From NCBI RefSeq assembly GCF_001509585.1, contig NZ_LNCI01000001.1, positions 124,001-188,000 on the forward strand: 64,000 bases of DNA, in the 5' to 3' direction. Both the position numbers and the translations under genes were made by a program. The notes under the pieces are model-generated. The model did not search any database. It was not told the DNA's origin and saw nothing but the letters and a program-made list of their open reading frames with translations. This document shows positions 18,304 through 26,229 of the stretch, one piece after another. This DNA is from Tropicimonas marinistellae. GTDB taxonomy: Bacteria > Pseudomonadota > Alphaproteobacteria > Rhodobacterales > Rhodobacteraceae. Position 1 is the first letter of the stretch. Each line of letters opens with the position of its first letter.

Positions 18304-19050
18304 ATGACAGAGTTGTCCATCGTGATTCCCATGAAGAACGAGGCCGGGAACGTGGCGTCTCTTCTGTCGGGTATCGCGGAGGCCTGCGCCGATACGGACT
18401 TCGAGATTGTCGTGGTTGACGACGGTTCGACGGACGAGACTGCGGAAATCGCCATGAACCTTGCTGCCAACCACAGGCGTATCCGGTTGCTAAGTCATCC
18501 TCATTCTGCTGGCCAGAGCGCGGCCGTGCATAGTGGCGTGAGCGCCGCGCGTGGCTCTGTCATCTGTACTCTCGATGGGGACGGGCAGAACCCACCGTCG
18601 GAACTCCCCAAACTCTTCACCCCGCTGTTGCAGGATCGGACCGGCCGGCTTGGACTCGTCGCCGGGCAGCGGGTCGCCCGTCAGGATAGCCTGAGCAAGA
18701 AATGGGGCTCGCGTTTTGCCAACGGGCTTCGGGCGCGGGTGTTGCACGACGGGACCCGCGATACAGGATGCGGATTGAAAGGGTTTCGGCGAGACGCATT
18801 CCTTGCTCTTCCGTATTTCGACCACATGCACAGATACCTGCCCGCACTCTTTCGGCGGGACGGTTGGGAAGTGCTGCTGGTCGACGTTAGTCATCGCGAA
18901 CGGCAGGCGGGGCAGTCCAACTACACCAATCTGCGCCGCGCGATTGTCGGGGTGCCGGACCTGCTCGCGGTCGCCTGGCTGATCCGGCGGCGCAAGAAGG
19001 CGCAGGCACAGGAAACTTTTCCCGGTAGCGGGGAGACTGCGGATGAGTGA
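18304..19050 (+). CDS. GT2 polyprenyl-phosphate glycosyltransferase (ArnC/DPM1-like)
   Basis: The 248-residue GT-A enzyme starts LSIVIPMKNEAGNVASLLSG. It has the nucleotide-binding VVDDGSTDET and the DGDGQNPPSELPKL motif of dolichol-phosphate-mannose-synthase-like GT2 proteins, and lacks the C-terminal membrane helices of ArnC/GtrB. It should move a sugar from a nucleotide donor to undecaprenyl phosphate. The frame is open another 37 codons upstream, but that part overlaps the LacI gene, so the start at 18304 is preferred. It overlaps the next gene by 8 bases, implying a coupled three-gene cassette. Confidence 0.88.
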   Translation: MTELSIVIPMKNEAGNVASLLSGIAEACADTDFEIVVVDDGSTDETAEIAMNLAANHRRIRLLSHPHSAGQSAAVHSGVSAARGSVICTLDGDGQNPPSELPKLFTPLLQDRTGRLGLVAGQRVARQDSLSKKWGSRFANGLRARVLHDGTRDTGCGLKGFRRDAFLALPYFDHMHRYLPALFRRDGWEVLLVDVSHRERQAGQSNYTNLRRAIVGVPDLLAVAWLIRRRKKAQAQETFPGSGETADE

Positions 19051-19354
19051 AGCGGTCTTTCGCTGGCTGGCCGTCGAAAACTGGCGCGAATTCTGGTGGG
19101 TCATGATCGGGCTTGGCGGGCAACTTCTCTTCACGGCCCGGTTCATGGTTCAATGGATTGCATCCGAACGCGTGGGGCGATCCGTCGTTCCGCTGGCCTT
19201 CTGGTACCTGTCCATTGGTGGCGGTCTGGTTTTGCTGACCTACGCGCTCTATCGCAAGGACCCTGTCTTCATTCTCGGGCAGGCGATGGGTATTGTCATC
19301 TACGGTCGCAATCTTTGGTTGATTCATGCCGAACGCCGCCGCCACTCCGATTGA
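19043..19354 (+). CDS. LAB_N-domain small membrane protein (lipid-A-disaccharide synthase N-terminal-like)
   Basis: The 103-residue product has three hydrophobic segments (about residues 17-37, 49-66 and 71-90) and the signature GGQLLFTARFMVQWIASE, the hallmark of the LAB_N family (PF07578). The domain occurs alone or fused to LpxB. Standing alone between a GT2 and a GT39 gene, it may serve as a small flippase-like partner for polyprenyl-phosphate sugars, as EmrE-like ArnE/F do; that role is inferred from context. It overlaps both neighbours, by 8 and 29 bases. Confidence 0.88.
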   Translation: MSEAVFRWLAVENWREFWWVMIGLGGQLLFTARFMVQWIASERVGRSVVPLAFWYLSIGGGLVLLTYALYRKDPVFILGQAMGIVIYGRNLWLIHAERRRHSD

Positions 19355-20804
19355 TAGCCGCGGTTGGATCGCGCCAGCGGTAGCGATTGCGCTCGGCGTC
19401 ACCGTGCTGCGGGTTCTTATGTTGTCGCTCAACCGGACCGACCTGTTCGTCGATGAAGCGCAGTACTGGCTTTGGGGTCAGGAAATGGCGCTTGGATACT
19501 ACTCCAAACCGCCGCTGATCGGCTGGGTGATCCGGGCATCCACCGAACTCGGCGGATCGGACGCGCCATTCTGGGTTCGGTTGCCAGCGCCGCTCATGCA
19601 TTGCGTGACGGCTCTGATCCTCGGCGCGATTGCTGCGCCACGCTATGGCGCACGCGCGGCCGTTTGGGTGGTTGCCACCTACATTACCCTGCCCATGGTC
19701 GTGTTGGGCAGCCTTCTCATCTCGACCGACACGATCATGGTACCCTTCCTGGCATTGGCTCTCTGGGCATGGCTGCATGGGCTCGACCGTGGCGGATCCG
19801 TTCTCTGGGCAGCGTTGGCCGGCGGCCTGTTGGGCATTGCCTTTCTCGCGAAGTATGCGGCGATCTATTTCGTCATTTGTGCTGCCCTCGCAGCAGCGCT
19901 TATGTGGTGGGGTAGGCCCGGATGGAAGCCGGCGCTGGCCGCGCTCGCGGCATTCGCAGTTGCGATTTCGCCCAATGTCTGGTGGAACCTCGCAAACGGG
20001 CTCAGCACCGTCGAACACACGCTGGACAATGCCGATTGGGTTCGCGACCCGGGGGAGCGGGCGCAACTCAATGTAACGGGCCTTGCGGAGTTCTTTGCCA
20101 ACCAGTTCATAGTCTTCGGGCCAGTGCTCTTCGGAGCGCTGCTGGTCCTGGCGGCCCGATTCCGCCGCTGTTCGCCAGATCGGCAATTGTTGCTGGCCTT
20201 TTCGATTCCAATCGTGGTGATCGTCTGTGTCCAGGCGCTGCTCAGCAAGGCGTACCCGAATTGGGCAGCCACCGCCTATCTTGCCGGAACGTTGGCAGTC
20301 GTCCCGTGGCTTTTGACTCAGCATCCAGGTTGGCGGTGGGGCAGCATGGCCTTCCATCTGTTTCTCGCAGTTCTGCTACCGGTCGCCAGCGTCTGGGGCA
20401 CCGGCTGGCGTGCTGGTCCGGAAGGCAACTACCTGCTGGAGAGATATGTCGGCCGCACCGAGATGACGCGCGAGATCCTCGGCCGGGCGGCTGACGTGGG
20501 TGTTAGTGCCGTGGTCGCGGACGACAGGGATGTGCTTGCCGACCTGTTTTATCAGGCGCGCGACGGTGGTATCGCGATCTACGCGCGTCCGGCCGCGGGG
20601 CGGGCGCCAAATCACTACGTGCTGAAATACGCCCTGCCAGCTGATGCAACGGGCCCCGTTCTGCTTGTCACCAAGAAGAGAAAAACGCGGCTGGAGCCGT
20701 GCGAGGTCCAACCGCAAGGGCAGATCGCGCCGGACCTCGGTGCCTATGCGCATCGGCCGCAGAACCTCTTCGTCGTGGAGGCGCAGTGCCTTCAGATTCG
20801 TTGA
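19326..20804 (+). CDS. GT39/GT83-type membrane glycosyltransferase (ArnT/PMT-like)
   Basis: This 492-residue protein has many membrane segments. The first periplasmic loop carries the catalytic DE pair in NRTDLFVDEAQYWLWGQEM, followed by GYYSKPPLIGW, typical of ArnT/PMT GT-C enzymes. They take a sugar from a polyprenyl phosphate carrier and attach it outside the inner membrane to lipid A, other lipids or proteins. The soluble C-terminal part (about residues 380-492) is short. With the preceding GT2 and LAB_N genes it forms a complete sugar loading, flipping and transfer set. The acceptor is unknown. Confidence 0.9.
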   Translation: MPNAAATPIDSRGWIAPAVAIALGVTVLRVLMLSLNRTDLFVDEAQYWLWGQEMALGYYSKPPLIGWVIRASTELGGSDAPFWVRLPAPLMHCVTALILGAIAAPRYGARAAVWVVATYITLPMVVLGSLLISTDTIMVPFLALALWAWLHGLDRGGSVLWAALAGGLLGIAFLAKYAAIYFVICAALAAALMWWGRPGWKPALAALAAFAVAISPNVWWNLANGLSTVEHTLDNADWVRDPGERAQLNVTGLAEFFANQFIVFGPVLFGALLVLAARFRRCSPDRQLLLAFSIPIVVIVCVQALLSKAYPNWAATAYLAGTLAVVPWLLTQHPGWRWGSMAFHLFLAVLLPVASVWGTGWRAGPEGNYLLERYVGRTEMTREILGRAADVGVSAVVADDRDVLADLFYQARDGGIAIYARPAAGRAPNHYVLKYALPADATGPVLLVTKKRKTRLEPCEVQPQGQIAPDLGAYAHRPQNLFVVEAQCLQIR

Positions 20805-20935
20805 GCGCGCGGTAAGCGGAGTGAACGCACGCGACAAACAGCACATTCCGCACCGCTTGCGTAACCGATGGTTCCGTGCAGTAAGACAATCAGTATAGTG
20901 AGGCAGACGAAAAAAGAGCAGGGCAGGGGCAATTC

Positions 20936-23053
20936 ATGCCTGAGCAGCAGCGAAAATTGGCAGGGCGCGCGTTTGCCGCGGCCGCGGTGATATATGGGAC
21001 GGCCCACCCGTTGGGCGGCATCGCCGAACCCTTGGTCACCAACAGCTACAACCTCTACGGCGTTCCGGGCCTGCTGGAGATGCCAACGGCGGAGAGTCTG
21101 CCCGATGCGGAGTTCGTCGGTACCTTCGCGCAATCGGGCGAGCAAACGCGAACGTCGCTGACGTTTCAGTTTGCGCCGCGGTTGTCGGGGACATTCAGGT
21201 ACTCACGCATACCCGACTTCTACGGCGATGGGGAGCCGCTCTACGATCGGAGCTTCGACCTGCGTTTCCAGTTCGTCGACGAAACGCAATGGCTTCCGGC
21301 AATCGCCATCGGGTTCCAGGATTTCATCGGTACAGGTGCCTACAGCGCCGAATACCTCGCGGCGACCAAGACATTTCGCGACAATCTGCGCGTCACGGCG
21401 GGTCTCGGCTGGGGGCGGTTGGGGACGTACAATCCAATCACAGAAAACAGCAAGCGGAACCGGGAACGTGAGGACACCGGCGGGACCGCGAATTTCGACC
21501 AGTTCTTCACCGGGCCGATGGCAGCCTTCGGTGGCGTTTCCTGGGCTGCAACAGAGAAGCTCACTCTCAAGGCTGAGTACTCCTCCGATGCCTATCAGGT
21601 CGAGACGAACCGTGATTTGGTGGACTACAACAGCCCATGGAATTTCGGCGCCGAGTACCGGATCAACGACGGGGTCAGCTTGCAGGCCGCGTATCTCTAC
21701 GGCGACACGTTCGGCCTTCAGCTCAATTTCTCGATGAATGCGAAGAGGCCACTCTTCGGGCCGGGCAACGAGCCTGCGCCACTGCCCGTGCGACCGCGTC
21801 CTTCGCAGTCCGTGGACCCCGAAGCCTGGAACATCGAATGGACGAGCGCCACGCCGGCACAGCAACAGCAGTTCAATGAAACGCTGAAAGCATCGCTGGC
21901 CAAGGAGGGAATCGAGTTGGAGGCGATCCGACTTGAGCCGACCAGCGTCGAGGTCCAGGTCAAGAACAACCGGTATTATGCGCAGGCCCAGGCAACTGGC
22001 CGCATTTCTCGCATCCTGACACGCGCGATGCCTGCATCCGTTGAGACCTTCTCCGTCGTTGCTGTTGATGACGGGCTTCCGATCTCTCGTGTCACGGTCA
22101 ACCGGACCGATATCGAACAGCTCGAGCATGCCTCCTCAGAGGCGATCCTAGAGCGAACCGAATTCTCCGAGGCGCTGCGTTTCGCGGCACCCGAGGATCG
22201 AGTGGGCGACCCGTTCCCCCGTTTCACTTGGTTCCTGGCGCCCTACCTCGACTACAGCCTGTTCGACCCGGATAACCCGCTGCGGGCCGATCTCGGGCTG
22301 ACGCTTGGTGGGGAATATGTCCTTGCACCGGGTCTCGTTCTCTCTGGGCGGGTGAAGCAACGTCTCGTAGGCAACCTTGATGAGTCTACCCGCGAGTCGA
22401 ACTCAGAGCTTCCTCGAGTCCGGTCCGATTTCGCGCTCTACAGTGAGACCCCCACCTACCTTAAGAACCTCGTTCTGGCCCACTATGGCCGACCTGCGGG
22501 CGAGTGGTACAGCAGGGTCACTGTCGGATACTTGGAGCGGATGTATGCTGGTATGTCCGGGGAAGTGCTCTGGAAGCCGGTAGACAGCCGCCTCGCGCTC
22601 GGCACAGAGCTCAACTATACGGTCCAGCGCGATTTCGAAGGTCTGGGCTTGCAGGACTATGATATCTGGACCGGGTACGCCTCGGTCTACTATGACTTCG
22701 AGAACGGCTACTATGGCCAGATCGACGCCGGCCGTTACCTCGCCGGGGACTATGGCGCGACGTTCAAGGTGGAACGGCGGTTCGACAATGGATGGCAGGT
22801 CGGCGCGTTTGCAACGTTCACCGATGTGCCATTCGACGAGTTTGGCGAAGGGTCGTTCGACAAGGGGATCTATCTCAACATCCCGCTCTACTGGGCGAGC
22901 GGCCAGCCGTCGCGCTCCGATTACGGTATCAGGATCCGGCCGCTGACGCGGGACGGCGGCGCGCGCGTGAGCGTACCTGGACGCCTCTACGGCAAGGTTC
23001 GCGACAAACACGAACCTGAGTACGAGGCCAGCGGCGGGAGATTCTGGAGATGA
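20936..23053 (+). CDS. yjbH: YjbH/GfcD-family outer membrane polysaccharide protein
   Basis: The product has 705 residues, the usual length for YjbH/GfcD. The mature part opens with NSYNLYGVPGLLEMPTAESL, the family's diagnostic start. The rest is rich in alternating aromatic beta strands (FRYSRIPDFYGDG, WNFGAEYRIND, YYDFENGYYGQIDAGRYLAG) as in large outer membrane barrels. YjbH is tied to exopolysaccharide and group 4 capsule production. A TATAGT hexamer at 20894 may be a promoter -10 element. Its stop overlaps the yjbF ATG (ATGA), so the pair is coupled. The first 30 residues are a weak signal peptide. Confidence 0.9.
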   Translation: MPEQQRKLAGRAFAAAAVIYGTAHPLGGIAEPLVTNSYNLYGVPGLLEMPTAESLPDAEFVGTFAQSGEQTRTSLTFQFAPRLSGTFRYSRIPDFYGDGEPLYDRSFDLRFQFVDETQWLPAIAIGFQDFIGTGAYSAEYLAATKTFRDNLRVTAGLGWGRLGTYNPITENSKRNREREDTGGTANFDQFFTGPMAAFGGVSWAATEKLTLKAEYSSDAYQVETNRDLVDYNSPWNFGAEYRINDGVSLQAAYLYGDTFGLQLNFSMNAKRPLFGPGNEPAPLPVRPRPSQSVDPEAWNIEWTSATPAQQQQFNETLKASLAKEGIELEAIRLEPTSVEVQVKNNRYYAQAQATGRISRILTRAMPASVETFSVVAVDDGLPISRVTVNRTDIEQLEHASSEAILERTEFSEALRFAAPEDRVGDPFPRFTWFLAPYLDYSLFDPDNPLRADLGLTLGGEYVLAPGLVLSGRVKQRLVGNLDESTRESNSELPRVRSDFALYSETPTYLKNLVLAHYGRPAGEWYSRVTVGYLERMYAGMSGEVLWKPVDSRLALGTELNYTVQRDFEGLGLQDYDIWTGYASVYYDFENGYYGQIDAGRYLAGDYGATFKVERRFDNGWQVGAFATFTDVPFDEFGEGSFDKGIYLNIPLYWASGQPSRSDYGIRIRPLTRDGGARVSVPGRLYGKVRDKHEPEYEASGGRFWR

Positions 23054-23775
23054 TCGCCAATTCACCCATCCGTCGCATGGCTGCACATACGCTCGGTTTT
23101 GCTGTTGTGGCGTTACTTCTCGTCTCCTGTGGCAATGCCCCGGATAAGGCGCAGGGCGTGCGGGCATTCACCGCTGCTTTCGAAGGCGAGCAGGCAAAAC
23201 GCGAGGTCGCACAACCGAATGCTCAGGACGCGCGCGCAGCGGCCGCAAGTCAGCAGGCGGCCGTCGCCCGCACCGTCGCCAGCATCCAGGGGCCGGTGAT
23301 GGTCGCGGTCCTTGACGTGAACAAGGCAACAGCGGTTCTGAAGGTGTTCGGCCGCAACCGAGACTACGTGACCTGGACCACGGCCGACCGCCAAAGCCTG
23401 ACCTTCAAACGCGGCGTCCTCACTGGGACCCGCGGGTTGGGCTACGACCTGTTGTCCTCCAATGCCGATGCCTCGATCAACCTGATCACGCAACGGCGGG
23501 CCGGTGAGGTGCAGCGCGTCTATCGCCATATCGATGGCAACAACCATGAGGTTCCAATGGTGCTGACATGCACCATCGGTTCCGATGGTGCCGACACCGT
23601 TGCGCTCGGTACAGGGGGAAAGATCTCCACGACGCGGATGAAGGAAATCTGTCGCGCCGAGGGCATCAAGGTCAGCAATATCTACTGGGTGACGGGCTCC
23701 GGCGAGATTCCGCAATCCAAGCAATGGATCAGCCCGCAGATGGGGTACTTGGCCACGCAGGTTCTGCGGAACTGA
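23050..23775 (+). CDS. yjbF: YjbF/GfcB-family lipoprotein
   Basis: The 241-residue product has a lipoprotein signal: hydrophobic FAVVALLLVSC with a lipobox-like LVSC at about residues 24-27. The mature part after a short Ala/Gln linker includes YVTWTTADRQSLTFKRGVL and TRGLGYDLLSS, conserved YjbF/GfcB blocks. These lipoproteins work with YjbH in polysaccharide secretion at the outer membrane. The gene overlaps yjbH by four bases. YjbG (GfcC) is missing at this place. Confidence 0.9.
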   Translation: MIANSPIRRMAAHTLGFAVVALLLVSCGNAPDKAQGVRAFTAAFEGEQAKREVAQPNAQDARAAAASQQAAVARTVASIQGPVMVAVLDVNKATAVLKVFGRNRDYVTWTTADRQSLTFKRGVLTGTRGLGYDLLSSNADASINLITQRRAGEVQRVYRHIDGNNHEVPMVLTCTIGSDGADTVALGTGGKISTTRMKEICRAEGIKVSNIYWVTGSGEIPQSKQWISPQMGYLATQVLRN

Positions 23776-23841
23776 GTGTTTTTCGGTCATGGAAGCTCTG
23801 CTAAGGCTGTCACCAATTAGGTTGCTTGAGCAGGAGTTTTC

Positions 23842-24858
23842 ATGGTTCGCACGGCACTTGTCACCGGTTCCGCCGGGTTTATCGGATTTCACCTGAGCCG
23901 CCGGTTGTTGGCCGACGGCTGGCGGGTCATCGGGTTCGATGCGATGACCGATTACTACGATGTTTCACTGAAGCAGAGACGGTTGGAGATCCTACAGGGG
24001 TCAGACAGTTTCACCACTGTTGAAGCCCGTTTGGAGGAACCCGGTCGGTTGACCGAGCTGATGGCGGAACACCGCCCCGATGTCGTGGTCCATCTCGCCG
24101 CGCAGGCGGGTGTCCGCTATTCGCTGGAGGCGCCGCGATCCTACGTCGAGAGCAATCTCATGGGGACGTTCGAATTGTTGGAGGCGGCACGTGCCTATCC
24201 GCCGGCACATATGCTGATGGCCTCCACCTCGTCCGTCTACGGGGCGAACACGGATATGCCCTATGCAGAGACCGACAAGGTCGACACGCAGATGTCGTTT
24301 TACGCGGCGACGAAAAAATCCAATGAGGCGATGGCGCATTCCTATTCGCATCTCTTCAACTTGCCCGTCACGATGTTCCGGTTCTTCACCGTCTACGGGC
24401 CTTGGGGACGACCCGACATGGCACTCTTCAAATTCGTGAAAGCGATGCGCGAAGGAAAGCCGATCGACGTTTACAACCACGGACGCATGAAGCGCGATTT
24501 CACCTACGTTGAGGATCTCGTCGAAGGTGTGGTGCGCTTGATCGACGTTGTTCCACCCGCGCCGGAGATGCGCGACAGTGCCATCGAGGGAGACAGCCTT
24601 TCGCCTGTTGCTCCGTGGCGGGTAGTCAATATCGGCCTTTCCCAACCCGTGGAACTTGGCGATTTCATTGCCGCCATCGAAACCGCGATGGGGACCGAAG
24701 CAGCGAAAAACTACATGGACATGCAGCCCGGCGACGTCCCGGCAACCTGGGCGGATACGCGCCTGTTGACCGCGCTCGTGGGCGAATTGCCGGCAACCCC
24801 TTTGGCCAAGGGCGTGGGGGCATTCGTGCGCTGGTACGAGGAAAAGAACTGGGACTGA
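23842..24858 (+). CDS. UDP-glucuronate 4-epimerase-like NAD-dependent epimerase
   Basis: The 338-residue extended SDR protein has the Rossmann motif GSAGFIGFHLSRRL at the N-terminus, the catalytic Tyr-x3-Lys in MSFYAATKKSNEAM, and FTVYGPWGRPDMALFKF, the signature of the LpsL/CapI UDP-glucuronate 4-epimerase branch. It would convert UDP-GlcA to UDP-GalA, and UDP-GlcA is supplied by the UDP-glucose dehydrogenase at 26230. A clear ribosome binding site (caggag) precedes the ATG. The gene ends in a terminator hairpin at 24868. Confidence 0.9.
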   Translation: MVRTALVTGSAGFIGFHLSRRLLADGWRVIGFDAMTDYYDVSLKQRRLEILQGSDSFTTVEARLEEPGRLTELMAEHRPDVVVHLAAQAGVRYSLEAPRSYVESNLMGTFELLEAARAYPPAHMLMASTSSVYGANTDMPYAETDKVDTQMSFYAATKKSNEAMAHSYSHLFNLPVTMFRFFTVYGPWGRPDMALFKFVKAMREGKPIDVYNHGRMKRDFTYVEDLVEGVVRLIDVVPPAPEMRDSAIEGDSLSPVAPWRVVNIGLSQPVELGDFIAAIETAMGTEAAKNYMDMQPGDVPATWADTRLLTALVGELPATPLAKGVGAFVRWYEEKNWD

Positions 24859-24867
24859 TCTGAATGT

Positions 24868-24892
24868 GGCCCGTCAGCCTGACGGGCCTTTC
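24868..24892 (+). terminator. Hairpin terminator after the UDP-glucuronate epimerase gene
   Basis: GGCCCGTCA (24868-24876) pairs exactly with TGACGGGCC (24880-24888) around a three-base loop and is followed by TTT. It lies ten bases past the epimerase stop. Confidence 0.8.
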
Positions 24893-24948
24893 GCTCCGAA
24901 TGCTCCTTGCATCGGATCGCCGTCCGCTGAGATCAGACCGAAAAACGA

Positions 24949-24979
24949 AAAGGCCGGCCTCGATCCGAGGCCGGCCTTT
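24949..24979. terminator. Bidirectional terminator hairpin
   Basis: A perfect 14-base stem (24949-24962 with 24966-24979; core AGGCCGGCCTCG) has a three-base loop and A and T runs on its two sides. It sits between the converging epimerase gene and the small secreted protein gene at 25009, so it can stop transcription from both sides. Confidence 0.85.
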
Positions 24980-25008
24980 CCGAAAACTCGCGTGTCGAGC
25001 GAACCGGC

Positions 25009-25251
25009 TTATTCGCCAGTGGTCGAGCTCGAGGTGCTGTCGTCGTCGTCGTCGTCGTCGTCGCTGGCGAGGATCGCGATCAGCGCGGCGCCGCCCAGAA
25101 GGGTCGCGGCTGCACCGTAGCCGCCGAGGCTGCCAACCGGCTCTTCGACAACAAAGGGAGCGGGCTCGATCACCGGCTCTTCATAACCGCCGGCGAGGGA
25201 CGGAGCGGCCATGGCCACGATCATCGCGGACGAGATCAGAAACTTCTGCAT
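25009..25251 (-). CDS. Small secreted GfcA/YjbE-like protein with poly-Asp tail
   Basis: The product has 80 residues from the ATG at 25251, which has caggag upstream; a longer open frame has no protein character before this. A signal peptide (MQKFLISSAMIVAMAAPSLA) is followed by an acidic Pro/Glu segment, a hydrophobic Gly/Ala stretch (YGAAATLLGGAALIAILA), eight consecutive Asp and a Ser/Thr tail. This order matches GfcA/YmcD and YjbE, small Thr/Ser-rich secreted proteins of group 4 capsule and yjb operons. Nearby yjbH and yjbF support the link. Similarity is by layout, not alignment. Confidence 0.65.
   Translation of the reverse strand: MQKFLISSAMIVAMAAPSLAGGYEEPVIEPAPFVVEEPVGSLGGYGAAATLLGGAALIAILASDDDDDDDDSTSSSTTGE
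25039..25062. repeat. Trinucleotide microsatellite (GTC)8
   Basis: Eight perfect GTC units encode eight Asp codons, all GAC, on the - strand near the end of the GfcA/YjbE-like gene. Length changes would be in frame and alter only the acidic tract. Confidence 0.9.
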
Positions 25252-25401
25252 TTCAATGACTCCTGTAGCGCAGGGCCGAGCAGCATGCCCGGCGTTTCTC
25301 GGGTAACATCGCACAAACACACAGAAAGGCAAGCTTCCTCTGACCACCCTAGCGAAGCTGTGCTTGAGTGACCACTGACCGTTGCACGAATGCCCATGTT
25401 C

Positions 25402-26070
25402 TTAGCCGGCAAAGTTCTGTGTGAGGTAAATGTTGCCGCAATTGCGGCCGCGAGCGTCGAAACTCGCCCCTGTTCCCGTCATCCGCGCGCGGCCATCCAT
25501 AAGATTTTTCCGATGCTTAGATGAATTATACCAGAGATTCGCAACGTAGCGGGCGAGGCTGCCATAGGTGTGTGGGCCGATTCGGTTGCCATTCGTCGTT
25601 CGGAAGCGACACGCCGCGGCATCGTCGATTCGGAAGCGTCCGACCTCGTCGAGCCGGTAGAGCGAGACTTTGGCGATGTTTTCGGATCCCATGCGTTTTA
25701 CCAGTCCCGTGGACACCACGCGGTCCTTTGGTGTTTGCTTTCCTCGCCGATCCGACATGTGGGTCAGACGCCCCTTGCTGGCCATCCAGCGCGAGTGCCC
25801 GGCGGCGACTTTCTGAAGGCTGCCCGGTGCGGCAAGTTGCGACAACCCCTTCCGGCAACGCAGATAGTTCACCTCGGAAAGGATCGCGGCATTGAGCCGC
25901 CGCTGGTCGATTCGCTTCGGGTCGACTGGTTGATCCACACCGCTTACCGGCGCGCGCGCGCAAGAGCGGGCTGCGTCCGCAGGCTCGGCATTCAGCACTA
26001 CGAGCACGGTGAGGGCCAGTGCCAGGACACGGCACACGGGTCTGATCATGGGGCCGTCGGGTTGGGTCAT
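25402..26070 (-). CDS. CAP (SCP/PR1, YkwD-like) domain secreted protein
   Basis: The 222-residue product starts at 26070 with gggaggcgag as ribosome binding site; the open frame upstream is rejected as non-coding. A signal peptide (VCRVLALALTVLVVLNAEPADA) is followed by a CAP domain: LNAAILSEVNYLRCRKGLS, AGHSRWMASKGRLTHMSDR, ENIAKVSLY, LWYNSSKHRKNLMDGR and GTGASF. The domain's His and Glu (H in LTHMS, E in SENIA, H in SKHRKN) are present. Several cysteines suggest disulfides. Bacterial CAP proteins are secreted and mostly of unknown substrate. It is divergent from ugd. Confidence 0.88.
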   Translation of the reverse strand: MTQPDGPMIRPVCRVLALALTVLVVLNAEPADAARSCARAPVSGVDQPVDPKRIDQRRLNAAILSEVNYLRCRKGLSQLAAPGSLQKVAAGHSRWMASKGRLTHMSDRRGKQTPKDRVVSTGLVKRMGSENIAKVSLYRLDEVGRFRIDDAAACRFRTTNGNRIGPHTYGSLARYVANLWYNSSKHRKNLMDGRARMTGTGASFDARGRNCGNIYLTQNFAG

Positions 26071-26229
26071 CGTCTCGCCTCCCGCTATATCTGTTGCAAC
26101 TTCCTTACGGCGACGGAAAATCTGCGAGCTTGGCGCGTCTCGCAAGGGCGTTGACGCGTCGCCACGTTGACAGTCGTATCCCAATGCCCCATTCGCGTGA
26201 CCACAATTGAGCGTAACGGAGGCGTAAAG

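Noticed and set aside
19296-20357. 353-codon open frame on - opposite the GT39 gene
   Set aside because: Arg/Gln/Pro-rich antisense shadow of a well-supported membrane glycosyltransferase.
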